From Cryobacterium sp. MP_M3 (lineage in GTDB: Bacteria > Actinomycetota > Actinomycetes > Actinomycetales > Microbacteriaceae), in the NCBI RefSeq assembly GCF_015752155.1, contig NZ_JADOVI010000014.1:1-64000 (forward strand): a DNA stretch of 64,000 nucleotides, written 5' to 3'. Of the stretch, positions 16,252 to 25,707 are shown in pieces; within the stretch, counting starts at the first letter, position 1; every line of letters starts with the position of its first letter. The notes below the pieces were generated by a model. That model saw nothing but the letters and a program-made list of their open reading frames with translations. It ran no database searches and was not told where the DNA came from. Made by a program: the position numbers and the translations under genes.

Positions 16252-18315
16252 GTGATCGCAATCCTGCGGTTCATCACCGGTCGGCGCACGGCCTGGCTCG
16301 TTCTCGCCGCGACCGCGGTTGCCGTCGGGCTGCTGTTCAGCCTGCTGCCGCAGGACAAATCAGAGGACTTCCCCACCTCCGGGCTGCCGAGTTCGAGCCA
16401 GGCTGCCCAGGTCGACAAGCTCCTCGCGGACTTCCCCTCGGCCAAGCAGACCTCCGCGATCGTGGTGTGGAGCCGGACGGGCGCCGACCTCTCCGCCGCG
16501 GATGTCACGGCGATCACCGACCGGGCTGCCGCGCTCGGCGAGCAGTCGACCGCTCCCCGGGCGACGACGCCGCGGTTCAGCGACGACAAGCGGGCCGCCA
16601 TCAGCGTCGTGCCACTCGAGGCGAAGAAGGCGACCGCCGACATCGGGAAGACCGCGACGGACATCCGCTCGACGGCCTCGTCCGATCTGCCGAACGGGCT
16701 CACCGCCTACGTCACCGGCCCGGTCGGCTTCCAGTCCGACATCACCAACGCGTTCGCCGGCGCCGACCTCCGGCTCCTCCTCGTCACCGTGATCGTGGTC
16801 GCGGTGCTCCTGATCGTCACCTACCGCAGCCCCGTGCTCTGGATCGTTCCCCTGGTCGTGGTCGGCCTGGCCGACGGCCTGTCCACTGTCGTGGTCGGCG
16901 CCCTCGCCGGGCCGTTCGGCATCGTGCTCGACCCGTCGGTGTCCGGCATCCAGTCCGTCCTGGTCTTCGGTGCCGGCACGAACTACGCCCTGCTGCTCGT
17001 CGCCCGCTACCGGGAGGAACTGCTCCGGGTGGAGAACCGCAACGCGGCAATGCTCACCGCCGTGCGCAGCGCCGGACCAGCCATCGCCGCCAGCGGCGGC
17101 ACGGTGGCGCTCAGCCTGCTCACCCTGCTCTTCGCCGAACTCTCCGGCAACCGGGCGCTGGGCTTCGCCTGCGCCATCGGCGTCGTCGTGGCCATCCTGT
17201 TCGCCCTGATCGTGCTGCCCGCCGCGCTCGTGGTCTGCGGCCGCGGCCTCTTCTGGCCGTTCGTCCCCCGCTTCCAGGCCGGCCTGGAGCCGGCTCGCGA
17301 GGGCTTCTGGACCCGGCTCGGCCGCGGAGTCGCCCGCCGGCCAGCCCTGATCGTGGTCACCTCGATCGTTGGCATCGGGGCGCTCAGCCTCGGCCTGCTC
17401 GGGGCATCCGTCGGCCTCTCCCAGGCCGACCAGCTGCTCGGCAACCCGGAGTCGGTGCAGGCGCAGAAGATCGTCGACCGGTCCTTCTCGGCCGGCCTGA
17501 CCAGCCAGACCGTCGTCCTGGCCCCGGATGCCGCGGCCGCCGAGGCCGCGGACCTCGCCTCCGCCACGACCGGGGTCGAGGCCGTGCAGCCGGGCGAGAG
17601 CGCGAACGGCCGCACCCGGCTGAACCTCTCGCTGGCGAGCGAGCCGGGCAGCGACGAGACCTTCGGCACCATCGCCGCGCTGCGCACCGGCTACGCGGAT
17701 GCCTCCGGTGCGGTCTCCGAGTCGCTGGTCGGCGGCAGCGATGCCACCGCGCTCGACAACCGCACGAGCGCGCAGGCCGACCAGGACCTGATCATCCCGA
17801 TGATCCTCGCCATCGTCTTCGGCATCCTGGCCATCCTGCTCCGTTCGCTGGTCGCGCCGGTGCTGCTGATCGTGAGCGTGCTCGCGACGTTCTTCGCCAG
17901 CCTGGGCGCCTCCAACGCGATCTTCCAGAACCTGATGGGCTTCCCCGCCTTCAACACCAACGTCGTGCTGTTCGCGTTCCTGTTCCTGGTGGCGCTCGGG
18001 GTGGACTACAACATCTTCCTGACCACCCGGGCCAGGGAGGAGGCCCAGCAGCACGGCACGAAGGAGGGAATGGTGCGCGCCCTCTCCTCCACCGGCGCCG
18101 TCATCACCAGCGCCGGCATCCTGATCGCCGCGGTGTTCGCCGTCCTCGGCGTCCTGCCCGTGGTGGCACTCACCCAGATCGGCGTGATCGTCTGCATCGG
18201 CGTACTGCTGGACACCCTCGTCGTGCGCACGCTGGTGGTGCCCGCCCTGGTCTTCCTCACCGGCGACCGCTTCTGGTTCCCGTCGCGCCCGGCAGCGCGG
18301 GCCCCTCGGAGCTGA
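16252..18315 (+). CDS. MMPL family RND-type transporter
   Basis: A 687-residue inner-membrane exporter of the MMPL branch of the RND superfamily. One N-terminal helix (about 10-28) precedes an extracytoplasmic porter domain (about 35-165). A five-helix bundle with a conserved VFGAGTNYALLLVARYREEL stretch follows (GxxxDY-type motif, here GTNY). A second porter domain lies at about 400-510 and a second bundle at about 515-680 containing ALGVDYNIFLTTRAREE. In mycobacteria and relatives such proteins export lipids or siderophores; others pump drugs. The GTG at 16252 has GGAGG six bases upstream. Divergence from a MarR regulator suggests ligand-induced efflux. Confidence 0.9.
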   Translation: MIAILRFITGRRTAWLVLAATAVAVGLLFSLLPQDKSEDFPTSGLPSSSQAAQVDKLLADFPSAKQTSAIVVWSRTGADLSAADVTAITDRAAALGEQSTAPRATTPRFSDDKRAAISVVPLEAKKATADIGKTATDIRSTASSDLPNGLTAYVTGPVGFQSDITNAFAGADLRLLLVTVIVVAVLLIVTYRSPVLWIVPLVVVGLADGLSTVVVGALAGPFGIVLDPSVSGIQSVLVFGAGTNYALLLVARYREELLRVENRNAAMLTAVRSAGPAIAASGGTVALSLLTLLFAELSGNRALGFACAIGVVVAILFALIVLPAALVVCGRGLFWPFVPRFQAGLEPAREGFWTRLGRGVARRPALIVVTSIVGIGALSLGLLGASVGLSQADQLLGNPESVQAQKIVDRSFSAGLTSQTVVLAPDAAAAEAADLASATTGVEAVQPGESANGRTRLNLSLASEPGSDETFGTIAALRTGYADASGAVSESLVGGSDATALDNRTSAQADQDLIIPMILAIVFGILAILLRSLVAPVLLIVSVLATFFASLGASNAIFQNLMGFPAFNTNVVLFAFLFLVALGVDYNIFLTTRAREEAQQHGTKEGMVRALSSTGAVITSAGILIAAVFAVLGVLPVVALTQIGVIVCIGVLLDTLVVRTLVVPALVFLTGDRFWFPSRPAARAPRS

Positions 18316-18372
18316 CCTGGTCGGCGGGGCCGTTCGGGCGTCCGGCCGGCCGGTCCCCTGGCCGCACCATCG

Positions 18373-19800
18373 TCACCGCTCGGGCGGCACCCGGTGCTGC
18401 CAGCTCAGGCGCCGCTCGAGCTGGGCGCCGAGGGCCAGCAGGGTGGCCTCGCCGCCCGGCCGGCCGATCAGCTGCACGCCCATCGGCAGGCCGTCCTCGG
18501 TCTGCAGCACCGGCAGCACGATGGCCGGGAGCCCGGCCACGTTCACCATCGACGTGAACGGGGTGTACCGCACCTGCTGGGCGAAGTTCGCCTCGCCGTC
18601 GTCCTTGTCGTACCAGCCCACCGGGCGCGGGGTCATCGCCAGCGCCGGGGTGAGCACGGCGTCGAAGCGGGAAAGCTGGCCGATGAGCGACCGTTCGTAG
18701 GCGGCGAGCGCGGCGAGCGCCTCGGCCAGGGTGCGCGCCGAGAGGGCCCGGCCCCGGCCGACGAGCCACCGGGTGAGCGGCTCGAGCAGCAGCAACTCCT
18801 CCTCGGTCTCGGCCGGGATGCTCGCGGCCCCGGCCTGCCAGATCGTGCGGAAGGCCGGCGCGTAGCTCTCGTCCGGGGTGAGCGCCGTCTCCTCCAGGCC
18901 GTGCCCGATGGCGGCGAACTCGGCGACGGCGAGGTCCAGGGCCGCCATCGCCTCCGGTGCGAGGTCGATCGGGTAGTCGCCGTCCCAGGCCGAGGTGGTC
19001 ATCACCCCGAGCTGGAACCGGCCCTCCCCGCGCACGGCCGCCGCCAGCAGCGGGGCCTCCTCGCCGGGGGCGCGGAGGGCGAACGGGTGCGACGGATGCC
19101 CGCCCCGGGGCGTGACCATCGCGTCCAGCAGCAGGGCGGCATCCGCCACGGTCCTCGCCAGCGGCCCGCCGACGCTGAGGCCGCCGAGCTTGTCGATCCC
19201 GGACGCGGCAGGAACCCGGCCGCGGGACGGCTTGAGCCCGACCAGGCCGCATGCCGCGGCCGGAATACGAATCGATCCGCCGCCGTCGGAGCCGGGGGCG
19301 AACGGGAGCAGGCGCGCCGCGACGGCGACCGCCGCCCCGCCGCTCGATCCCCCGGCGCCGAGGTCGGGATTCCACGGGTTGCGGGCGGGGGCGGCCGCCA
19401 GGCTCTCGGTGTACGAGGGCAGGCCGAACTCCGGAGTGTTGGTCTTGCCCAGGCTCACCCCGCCTGCCGCGTCGAGCGCGGCCACGAGGTCGTCCGACTC
19501 CGCGGGAACGAAGTCCCGCATCAGCCGGGAGCCGAACCGGGCCGGCACCCCGGCGCGGAGCTGGAGGTCCTTGTCGGCGAACGGGAGTCCCCAGAGCGGC
19601 GCCGTGCGCGGCACGTGCTCCTCGACGTGACGGGCCCGCACCTGCGCGGCATCCGCGGTGACGGTGACGAACGCGCCGAGGGCGGGGTTGGCCGCTTCGA
19701 TCCGGGCCAGATAGTGCCGGGTCAGTTCGGAGGGGCTGAGCTCGCCGCGCTGCAGTGCCTGCCATTGCTCCAGGGCGGTCAGTTCGTGTGGTTCGGTCAT
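18373..19800 (-). CDS. Amidase signature family hydrolase
   Basis: A 475-residue amidase-signature enzyme hydrolysing amide bonds with a Ser-cisSer-Lys triad. Lys77 is in PFADKDL, the cis-Ser in GGSSGGAAVAV (151-161), and the nucleophile Ser176 in GSDGGGSIRIPAA. Length and the motif order match stand-alone amidases rather than GatA, and no gatB or gatC is nearby. The substrate is unknown. The ATG at 19800 begins in MTEPHEL; in-frame sequence upstream is another gene's region. The gene for a 118-residue conserved protein ends 5 bp upstream, so the two form an operon. Confidence 0.88.
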   Translation of the reverse strand: MTEPHELTALEQWQALQRGELSPSELTRHYLARIEAANPALGAFVTVTADAAQVRARHVEEHVPRTAPLWGLPFADKDLQLRAGVPARFGSRLMRDFVPAESDDLVAALDAAGGVSLGKTNTPEFGLPSYTESLAAAPARNPWNPDLGAGGSSGGAAVAVAARLLPFAPGSDGGGSIRIPAAACGLVGLKPSRGRVPAASGIDKLGGLSVGGPLARTVADAALLLDAMVTPRGGHPSHPFALRAPGEEAPLLAAAVRGEGRFQLGVMTTSAWDGDYPIDLAPEAMAALDLAVAEFAAIGHGLEETALTPDESYAPAFRTIWQAGAASIPAETEEELLLLEPLTRWLVGRGRALSARTLAEALAALAAYERSLIGQLSRFDAVLTPALAMTPRPVGWYDKDDGEANFAQQVRYTPFTSMVNVAGLPAIVLPVLQTEDGLPMGVQLIGRPGGEATLLALGAQLERRLSWQHRVPPER

Positions 19801-19805
19801 GCCGG

Positions 19806-20162
19806 TCAGGCTCCGATTCCGGTTAGGAGGGCCTGGAAGGCCCGGGGCGCCGCGGTGAGCACGGAACGCGCCGCCCAGGTGCCGGCCCAGTGCGCAACCT
19901 GCGCCACGTTGATGATCTCGTACTGCACGACGGAGCCGGAATCCTCCTCGAGCACCCGGTACTCGCCGCGGTACCACCAGCCGCGCTGCACCACGATCAG
20001 TCGCTGCGCGGGGTCGGAGAGGAACCGGCCGCCGGCCCCGGCGCGCGGCTCGAGCGCCCGCAGCAGACGCGGGTAGACAACGGTCGGGGCGGCGTCGAGG
20101 TGGCCGGCGAAGGAACGCAGTACCGTGTGCCGCTCGGGCAGGTCGAGGGGGGCATCGGTCAT
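19806..20162 (-). CDS. Conserved hypothetical protein
   Basis: A 118-residue soluble protein that I do not recognise. It has a Leu/Arg-rich helical N-terminal half, a central strand-rich segment (RLIVVQRGWWYRGEYRVLEE, about 55-73), then SVVQYEIINVA and a helical C-terminus. Alternating strands followed by a long helix loosely recall the SRPBCC ligand-binding fold, but no motif proves it. A TACAGT -10 box ends 6 nt before the ATG at 20162. It is the first gene of an operon with the amidase, divergent from an SDR gene only 39 bp away. Confidence 0.7.
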   Translation of the reverse strand: MTDAPLDLPERHTVLRSFAGHLDAAPTVVYPRLLRALEPRAGAGGRFLSDPAQRLIVVQRGWWYRGEYRVLEEDSGSVVQYEIINVAQVAHWAGTWAARSVLTAAPRAFQALLTGIGA

Positions 20163-20165
20163 CCC

Positions 20166-20195
20166 TCGACTGTACGCGGGCCGACTCGGTAGCCT
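20166..20195. promoter_or_regulatory. Overlapping divergent leaderless promoters
   Basis: Rightward: TCGACT (20166-20171), 18 bp, TAGCCT (20190-20195), start codon 6 nt later at 20202. Leftward: -10 TACAGT occupies 20169-20174 on the minus strand, start codon 6 nt later at 20162. The leftward -10 overlaps the rightward -35. Confidence 0.55.
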
Positions 20196-20201
20196 GAAAC
20201 C

Positions 20202-21026
20202 ATGAGAAACAGAGTGTTCAACCCGATCGGAACCGTCGCCCTCGTCACCGGGGCCTCGAGCGGCCTGGGCGCCGGTTTCGCGCGCGAGCTCGCCGAGCGC
20301 GGGGCCGACCTCGTGCTCACCGCCCGTCGCCAGGACCGGCTCGAAGGCCTGGCCGTCGAACTGGCCGAGAAGTACGGCACGGTGTCGACGGTGATCCCGC
20401 TCGATCTCGCCGCGCCGGGCGCCGTCGCCGAGCTGGTCGCCGACCTGCACACCCGCGGCATCACCGTCGGCACGCTCGTCAACAACGCGGGTTTCGCCAC
20501 CTACGGCAACCTGGCCGACACCGACCCCGTGCGGCTCGCCGACGAGGTCGCGCTCAACGTCACGGCGCTCACCGCGCTCACCCGGGCGCTGCTGCCCGAC
20601 CTGCTCCGGACCAGCCGGGCCCACCCGGCCAGCGCGGCCCTGGTGAACCTGGCGAGCACCGCGGCCTTCCAGCCGGTGCCGAAGATGGCCGTCTACGGTG
20701 CGACGAAGGCCTATGTGCTCAGCTTCACAGAGGCGCTCTGGTACGAGACCAGGCAGTCGGGCCTCAAGGTCACGGCGATCTGCCCAGGCCCGGTGGACAC
20801 CGAGTTCTTCGAGGTCGCCGGACGCAGCGCCGACTCCTACCGGGACCTGCTCACGGTGGCCGACGTCATGCGCACCACGTTCACGGCCCTCGACCGGGCG
20901 TCCACCCCGCCGCACGCCGTGAGCGGCCTGCGCAACTCCGTGTTCGCCCAGGTTGCCGGCCGGCTCCCCCACCGCACGGTCGTCACCGTGGTGGGCCGGA
21001 TGAACCGCTCGGGTCCGACCGCCTGA
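20202..21026 (+). CDS. Short-chain dehydrogenase/reductase
   Basis: A 274-residue SDR. TGASSGLG binds the cofactor (about 13-20), NNAGF is at about 98-102, the catalytic Ser is in VNLASTAAF (about 150), and Tyr-Lys in YGATKAYVLSF (about 165-169). The SFTEALWYE segment right after the active site is common in the YqjQ/DltE-like group. The Arg after the first strand (TARRQDR) suggests an NADPH preference. The substrate is unknown. A leaderless start is inferred. Its 3' end faces the acetyltransferase gene 12 bp away. Confidence 0.87.
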   Translation: MRNRVFNPIGTVALVTGASSGLGAGFARELAERGADLVLTARRQDRLEGLAVELAEKYGTVSTVIPLDLAAPGAVAELVADLHTRGITVGTLVNNAGFATYGNLADTDPVRLADEVALNVTALTALTRALLPDLLRTSRAHPASAALVNLASTAAFQPVPKMAVYGATKAYVLSFTEALWYETRQSGLKVTAICPGPVDTEFFEVAGRSADSYRDLLTVADVMRTTFTALDRASTPPHAVSGLRNSVFAQVAGRLPHRTVVTVVGRMNRSGPTA

Positions 21027-21038
21027 CCCGCGCCGGTC

Positions 21039-21617
21039 CTACTTGAGGCTCTTCTGCATCAGCACGGTGCCGAGCCAGCGCTCGAACTTGTAACCGACCT
21101 TGCCCATCCGGCCGATCTCCTCGAAGCCGTAGTCGCGGTGCAGCTTGATCGACGCGTCGGCGCCCTGGTCGGCGATCACCGCGATGATCTCCTTGAGGCC
21201 GGCCGTCTTCGATCGGGTGATCAGTTCGCCCAGCAGCACCCGGCCGAGGCCCTTGCCGGTGGAGGCGGCGCCGAGGTAGATCGAGTTCTCGACCGTGAAC
21301 CGGTAGGCCCGCTTCTCCTTCCAGGGGCTGACGAGCGCGTAGCCGAGGATCTGCCCGGCCGGCGACACGGCCACGATGAACGGCATCCCGAGCTTGCCGA
21401 GGTAGTAGAACTTGCTCCGCCACGCGGCGAGGGTCATCGGGTCGACGTCGAAGGTCACCGTGCTGTTGGCGACGTAATAGTTGTAGATCTCGCGGATGTA
21501 CGGCAGGTCCGTGATTTGGGCGTCGCGCATCGTGTATTCGAACGGGGCCTCGGCCTCCGGCCGCGGCCGGAGGTGCCGGGGCAGCTGTCGGCGCGGCTGG
21601 TATTCCTCTTCAAGCAC
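21039..21617 (-). CDS. GNAT N-acetyltransferase (phosphinothricin acetyltransferase-like)
   Basis: A 192-residue GNAT enzyme transferring acetyl from acetyl-CoA to an amine. After a 27-residue basic lead, the domain starts with TMRDAQITDLPYIREIYNYYV and TVTFD, followed by the VENSIYL strand and the acetyl-CoA pyrophosphate loop ASTGKGLGRVLL (about 122-133). It ends GYKFERWLGTVLMQKSL. The overall pattern matches the Pat/Bar/MddA group, which acts on phosphinothricin, methionine sulfoximine or similar compounds. The GTG at 21617 has GAGGAG upstream. The substrate remains open. Confidence 0.83.
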   Translation of the reverse strand: MLEEEYQPRRQLPRHLRPRPEAEAPFEYTMRDAQITDLPYIREIYNYYVANSTVTFDVDPMTLAAWRSKFYYLGKLGMPFIVAVSPAGQILGYALVSPWKEKRAYRFTVENSIYLGAASTGKGLGRVLLGELITRSKTAGLKEIIAVIADQGADASIKLHRDYGFEEIGRMGKVGYKFERWLGTVLMQKSLK

Positions 21618-21647
21618 GTACTACTCCTCACCCCGGAAGCTTCCAGA

Positions 21648-22337
21648 TTACCCGAGCGACCAGTCCACCGGGGCCGCTCCGGCCGCCACGAGGTAGTCGT
21701 TCGCCCGGCTGAACGGCCGGGACCCGAAGAACCCGCGGCGCGCCGAGAGCGGGCTCGGGTGCGCGGACTCGATCACGGGCGTGTCGCCGAGCAACGGCCG
21801 GGCCTGACCGGCGTCCCTGCCCCAGAGGATCGCGACCAGGGGGCGCCGCCGCGCGACGAGCGCCCGGACGGCCTGTTCGGTGATCTTCTCCCAGCCGCGC
21901 CGCCGGTGCGACCCGGCGAGGCCGGCCTGCACGGTGAGCACCCGGTTGAGCAGGAGCACACCCTGGTCGGCCCAGGCTGAGAGGTCGCCGTTGGCGGCCG
22001 TGACGCCCACGTCCTCCCGCAGCTCCGCCGCGATGTTCTGGAGGCTGCGCGGCAGCGGGCGCACGTGGCGCTCCACCGCGAAGGCGAGGCCGATCGGATG
22101 CCCCGGGGTCGGATACGGGTCCTGGCCGAGGATGAGCACCGACACGGCGTCGAACGGGTCCCGGAACGCCCGGAAGACCGTGTCGGCCGGCGGAAGCCAC
22201 GGGCGCCCGGCCGCGGTCTCGGCGCTGAGGAACCCGTCCATCGCCGCGACCTCGGCCGACACCGGCGCGAGCGCGAGCGCCCAGCCCGGGTCGATCGCGC
22301 CGGAGCGGGCGAGCGTCTCCAGCGTTGTCGGCGGCAC
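21648..22337 (-). CDS. ung: Uracil-DNA glycosylase, family 1
   Basis: A 229-residue UNG that removes uracil from DNA at the start of base-excision repair. The water-activating motif GQDPYPTPG, the uracil-recognition LLLNRVLTV segment and the minor-groove [13 protein letters not shown] loop with the catalytic His are all intact. The family's usual GQDPYH has Pro in place of His, a modest deviation. The GTG at 22337 gives the typical family length; no good SD is present. The upstream S51-like gene ends 11 bp before, so [11 protein letters not shown] may depend on the upstream gene in a three-gene operon starting at 23622. Confidence 0.9.
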   Translation of the reverse strand: MPPTTLETLARSGAIDPGWALALAPVSAEVAAMDGFLSAETAAGRPWLPPADTVFRAFRDPFDAVSVLILGQDPYPTPGHPIGLAFAVERHVRPLPRSLQNIAAELREDVGVTAANGDLSAWADQGVLLLNRVLTVQAGLAGSHRRRGWEKITEQAVRALVARRRPLVAILWGRDAGQARPLLGDTPVIESAHPSPLSARRGFFGSRPFSRANDYLVAAGAAPVDWSLG

Positions 22338-22348
22338 CGGAGGGCGGC

Positions 22349-23068
22349 TCAGGCGCCGAAGGTGCTGACGAGCACGCCGCCGTCGGCCTGGCTGACCCGC
22401 CAGACGCTGCCGGCGCCGACGACGCTGAGGGCACCGACGCCCACGATCAGGGCCGTGCTCTCGTCGATGGCCAGTCCCCCGTCGATCAGGCCGGCTTCGG
22501 TGGCCGCGACGAGCCGGGAGAGCGTTCCCCACTGGGCCGCGTGCACTTCGACGGTGACGTCGAGCAGCCCGATGCCGGGCTCGATGGTGACCTCGTCGAG
22601 GCCTTCGGCGGCATCCTGAGCGTTCACCTCGACCCCGCCCATCCGCCAGCCGCCGATCAGGGCACGCTCGGCCGCGATCATGGCGCCCGCGGAGAACCCG
22701 AGATACGGGATGCCGGCGGCCACCTGGCGGCGGATCTCGCCCGCGATCGGGGCGACCGCCGCGAGGTAGGCCGGGGTGAGCCCGCCGCCGATGAGGATGC
22801 CGTCGACCTCGGAGACGGCGAGCAGGCCGGCGAGGGCGCCGTGGGCGAGGCTGGTGACCTTCGGTTCGAGCTCCCCCGCGGCACCGACCGCGGCCACGAG
22901 GTTCGCCGCGTGTTCGGCGCCGTCGCCATCGCGCACCGCGATGATCGCGATCCGCGGCGCGGTGCGGCCCAGCGCGACTCCCCGTGCCGTGGCCTCGGCC
23001 AGGAAGGGCCCGTAGACGGCCGCGTCGTGTTCGGGGGTCCAGCCGCCGCCGACCAGATGCACGCTCAC
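22349..23068 (-). CDS. Type 1 glutamine amidotransferase-like / peptidase S51-like protein
   Basis: A 239-residue protein with the peptidase E/cyanophycinase (S51) architecture. An N-terminal HLVGGGW segment is followed by a central [13 protein letters not shown] (about 95-107) and the nucleophile elbow [12 protein letters not shown] (about 123-134, Ser in GFSAG). A later ESTALIV strand resembles the stretch carrying the active-site partner. S51 enzymes cleave Asp-X dipeptides or cyanophycin; which applies is unknown. The GTG start overlaps the stop of the phosphoribosyltransferase gene by 4 bp (23065-23068), so they are [15 protein letters not shown] coupled. Confidence 0.8.
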   Translation of the reverse strand: MSVHLVGGGWTPEHDAAVYGPFLAEATARGVALGRTAPRIAIIAVRDGDGAEHAANLVAAVGAAGELEPKVTSLAHGALAGLLAVSEVDGILIGGGLTPAYLAAVAPIAGEIRRQVAAGIPYLGFSAGAMIAAERALIGGWRMGGVEVNAQDAAEGLDEVTIEPGIGLLDVTVEVHAAQWGTLSRLVAATEAGLIDGGLAIDESTALIVGVGALSVVGAGSVWRVSQADGGVLVSTFGA

Positions 23069-23622
23069 GCGAGGACTCCCTCGGCTGCGGCGGGGACGAC
23101 AGGCACCGTCGCGTCCGGCGCCACCACGGGCAGCGACGACCACGGGAAGACGATCCAGCGGTCCGTCTCCCGCCAGGTGTAGTCGGGGACGAGCACCGTC
23201 CGCGGCTTCGTGTAAAGGGTGGCCGTGCGCACCTCGGCCGCGCATTCGCGCAGCAGATCCACGACGAGCGCGAGGGTGTGCCCGGAGTCGGACACGTCGT
23301 CGACCAGGAGCACGCGCAGCCCGGCGAGCGCCGGCGCGTCGAGCATCGGGCCGGACAGCACCGGCTCCGGCAGCCGCTCGTCCACGCCCGTGTAGAACTG
23401 CACGTTGATGCTGCCGCAGTTCTTGGTGCCGAGGGCGTAGGACATCGCGCCCGCGAGCAGCAGGCCGCCGCGGGCGATGGCGATCACGACATCCGTCTGG
23501 TAGCCGCTGGCCAGGACCTCGGCGGCCAGCGTGCGGGCAGCGTCGGCGAAGACGTTCCATTCGAGGACTTCTCGTTGAATCCCGGTCAGGTCTGTGCCTG
23601 CGTCATGCGCGTCGAATGCCAT
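23065..23622 (-). CDS. Phosphoribosyltransferase family protein
   Basis: A 185-residue type-I PRTase. The PRPP-binding motif [14 protein letters not shown] is at about 104-117, and an [12 protein letters not shown] loop (about 49-60) holds the pyrophosphate-binding region. Proteins of this size and with the [14 protein letters not shown] tail resemble the xanthine/hypoxanthine PRTases of the Gpt-like group, so purine salvage is likely but not proven. A TAGCAT -10 box ends 6 nt before the ATG at 23622, within the 25-bp gap after prpC, so it probably starts its own leaderless transcript with the S51-like gene and ung. Confidence 0.83.
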   Translation of the reverse strand: MAFDAHDAGTDLTGIQREVLEWNVFADAARTLAAEVLASGYQTDVVIAIARGGLLLAGAMSYALGTKNCGSINVQFYTGVDERLPEPVLSGPMLDAPALAGLRVLLVDDVSDSGHTLALVVDLLRECAAEVRTATLYTKPRTVLVPDYTWRETDRWIVFPWSSLPVVAPDATVPVVPAAAEGVLA

Positions 23623-23628
23623 CTGCCA

Positions 23629-23634
23629 ATGCTA
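23629..23634 (-). promoter_or_regulatory. -10 box of a predicted leaderless promoter (PRTase operon)
   Basis: TAGCAT on the minus strand ends 6 nt before the ATG at 23622. No Shine-Dalgarno sequence precedes that ATG. Confidence 0.5.
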
Positions 23635-23647
23635 GGTCACGAGCAGG

Positions 23648-24778
23648 TCACGAGAGGTGCCGCTCCTCATGGCCGTTGTAGAGCGACAGGGGCCGGATGA
23701 GCGCGTTCGCGGCGGTCTGCTCGATGATGTGGGCGGTCCAGCCGGTGAGCCTGGCCGCCACGAAGATGGGCGTGAAGGTGAGGGTGTCGAAGCCCATCAG
23801 GTGGTAGGCCGGGCCCGACGGGTAGTCGAGGTTGGGCAGGATGCCCGTGCGGGCCTTCATCGCCGCGGCGAGGGATTCGTAGAGCTCGAGCAGGTCGGGC
23901 CGGTCGTAGTGCTCGATCATGGTGAGCAGGGCCGTGTACATGGTCGGCACGCGGGAGTCGCCGTGCTTGTAGACCCGGTGCCCGAAGCCCATCACCTTGT
24001 GTTTGGCGTCGAGGGTGCGGTTCAGCCAGGCCTCGGCCCGCTCCCCAGCGCCCGGCCCGGTGCCGATCTCGTCGAAGATGTGCATGACGGCCTCGTTCGC
24101 GCCGCCGTGCAAGGGACCCTTGAGCGCGCCGATCGCGCCGGTGATCGCGGAGTGCAGGTCGGACATCGTCGAGGTGATCACGCGGGCGGTGAACGTGGAC
24201 GCGTTGAACGAGTGCTCGGCGTACATGATCATCGACACGTCGAAGGCCTCGACCACGATGAGCTCCGGCACCTCGCCGAACGTCATGAACAGGAAGTTCG
24301 CCGAATAGCCGAGGTCGTCGCGCGGCTCGATCAGGTCCAGCCCGTGGCGGCGGCGCTGGTCGTAGGCGACGATCGACGGCATCTGCGCCCACAGGCGCAA
24401 CCCCTTCGCCCGGTTGGCCTCCGGGGACGCGTCGTCGACCTGGGGGTCGCCCGCGCCGATCAGGCTCACCGCGGTGCGCACGACGTCCATCGGGTGCGCG
24501 GTCAGCGGCAGTTCGTCGATGACCCGGCGCACGGCGGGCGCCAGATGCCGCAGCGACCGTTCCTGCTCCTCGAAGTCGGCCAGCTCGTCCTCGGTGGGCA
24601 GTTCCCCGTTCCAGAGCAGGTAGGCGACCTCCTCGAAGCTGCGCTGTGCGGCCAGTTCCTGCACGGGGTAGCCGCGGTAGAGCAACGAGTTGGAGTCCGG
24701 ATTGACCTTGGACACGGCGGTCCTGTCGACGACAACCCCCGCGAGGCCCTTGAAAACCGTTGGTTCGTTCTGAGTCAT
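23648..24778 (-). CDS. prpC: 2-methylcitrate synthase / citrate synthase family
   Basis: A 376-residue citrate-synthase-fold enzyme condensing propionyl-CoA with oxaloacetate in the methylcitrate cycle. Catalytic residues are visible: His189 in AEHSFNAST, His224 in GPLHGGANE, His267 in GFGHRVYK, and the acidic residue in a later GPAYHL-adjacent segment. The short, hexamer-type length and its position after prpD and prpB support prpC over the housekeeping gltA. The ATG at 24778 has AAAGGAGC upstream. It is the last gene of the gntR-prpD-prpB-prpC operon, 17 bp from prpB. Confidence 0.92.
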   Translation of the reverse strand: MTQNEPTVFKGLAGVVVDRTAVSKVNPDSNSLLYRGYPVQELAAQRSFEEVAYLLWNGELPTEDELADFEEQERSLRHLAPAVRRVIDELPLTAHPMDVVRTAVSLIGAGDPQVDDASPEANRAKGLRLWAQMPSIVAYDQRRRHGLDLIEPRDDLGYSANFLFMTFGEVPELIVVEAFDVSMIMYAEHSFNASTFTARVITSTMSDLHSAITGAIGALKGPLHGGANEAVMHIFDEIGTGPGAGERAEAWLNRTLDAKHKVMGFGHRVYKHGDSRVPTMYTALLTMIEHYDRPDLLELYESLAAAMKARTGILPNLDYPSGPAYHLMGFDTLTFTPIFVAARLTGWTAHIIEQTAANALIRPLSLYNGHEERHLS

Positions 24779-24795
24779 GACGCTCCTTTGCGTTT

Positions 24796-25707
24796 CTACG
24801 AGGGAAGGTTCGGGTTGAGGGTGAAGTTGAACACGCCGGAGTCGAAGTGGTTGTAGGCCGGGTAGTCGAGCAGTTCGTAGAGTTCCGCCCGGTGCTGCAT
24901 CTGCGGCAGGAGCGAGGTCAGCGACCCCTCCGTCTCGATGGTATCGAGACCGCGCTCCGCCGCGCCCATGGCCAGGCGCAGGAGCGAGACGGGGAAGATG
25001 ACGATGTTCATCCCGACGTCGGCGAGTTGCTTCACGGTGAACAGCTCGCCCTTGCCGAACTCGGTCATGTTCGCCAGGATCGGCGCGTCGACCGCGGCTC
25101 GGATCGCGGCGAACTCGGCCAGCGAGGCCATCGCCTCGGGGAAGATCGCGTCCGCGCCGGCGTCGACGAGCTTCTTCGCCCGGTCGACGGCGGCGGCCAG
25201 GCCGTCGACGGCACGGATGTCGGTGCGCGCCATGACCAGGAAGTTTGGGTCCCGCCGCGCGTCGACCGCCGCGCGGATGCGCTTGGCGGCCGTCTCATCG
25301 TCGACGACCTGCTTGCCGTCGAGGTGGCCGCACCGCTTCGGGTTCACCTGGTCCTCGATGTGCATCCCGGCCAGTCCCGCGTCTTCAAGGGTCTGGATGG
25401 TGCGCGCCACGTTCATCGGCTCGCCGAAGCCGGTGTCGGCGTCGACGATGGTGGGAAGGTCGGTCATCCGGCTGATCTGCTGGCTGCGCCCGGCGACCTC
25501 GGTGAGGGTGGTCAGGCCGATGTCGGGCAGGCCGAGGTCGGCCGACAGCACCGCCCCGGAGATGTACACGCCCTCGAACCCCTTGGCCGCGATCAGCCGG
25601 GCCGAGAGCGGGTTGAACGCGCCGGGGAAGCGGAGCAGCCGGCCGGAGGCGAGCGCCGCCCGGAAGTCGGCGCGCTTCTGGGTGGGGGTGACGGCGGAGT
25701 AGAGCAT
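24796..25707 (-). CDS. prpB: 2-methylisocitrate lyase
   Basis: A 303-residue ICL/PEPM-superfamily lyase that splits 2-methylisocitrate into pyruvate and succinate. The superfamily signature is KRCGHLDGK with catalytic Cys126; DADTGFGEP (89-97) provides the metal and substrate contacts, and HIEDQVNPK follows the family pattern. Length excludes isocitrate lyase, which is much longer. The ATG at 25707 overlaps the prpD stop (25707-25709), so the two are [15 protein letters not shown] coupled. It belongs to the propionate operon read leftward from the GntR regulator. Confidence 0.95.
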   Translation of the reverse strand: MLYSAVTPTQKRADFRAALASGRLLRFPGAFNPLSARLIAAKGFEGVYISGAVLSADLGLPDIGLTTLTEVAGRSQQISRMTDLPTIVDADTGFGEPMNVARTIQTLEDAGLAGMHIEDQVNPKRCGHLDGKQVVDDETAAKRIRAAVDARRDPNFLVMARTDIRAVDGLAAAVDRAKKLVDAGADAIFPEAMASLAEFAAIRAAVDAPILANMTEFGKGELFTVKQLADVGMNIVIFPVSLLRLAMGAAERGLDTIETEGSLTSLLPQMQHRAELYELLDYPAYNHFDSGVFNFTLNPNLPS

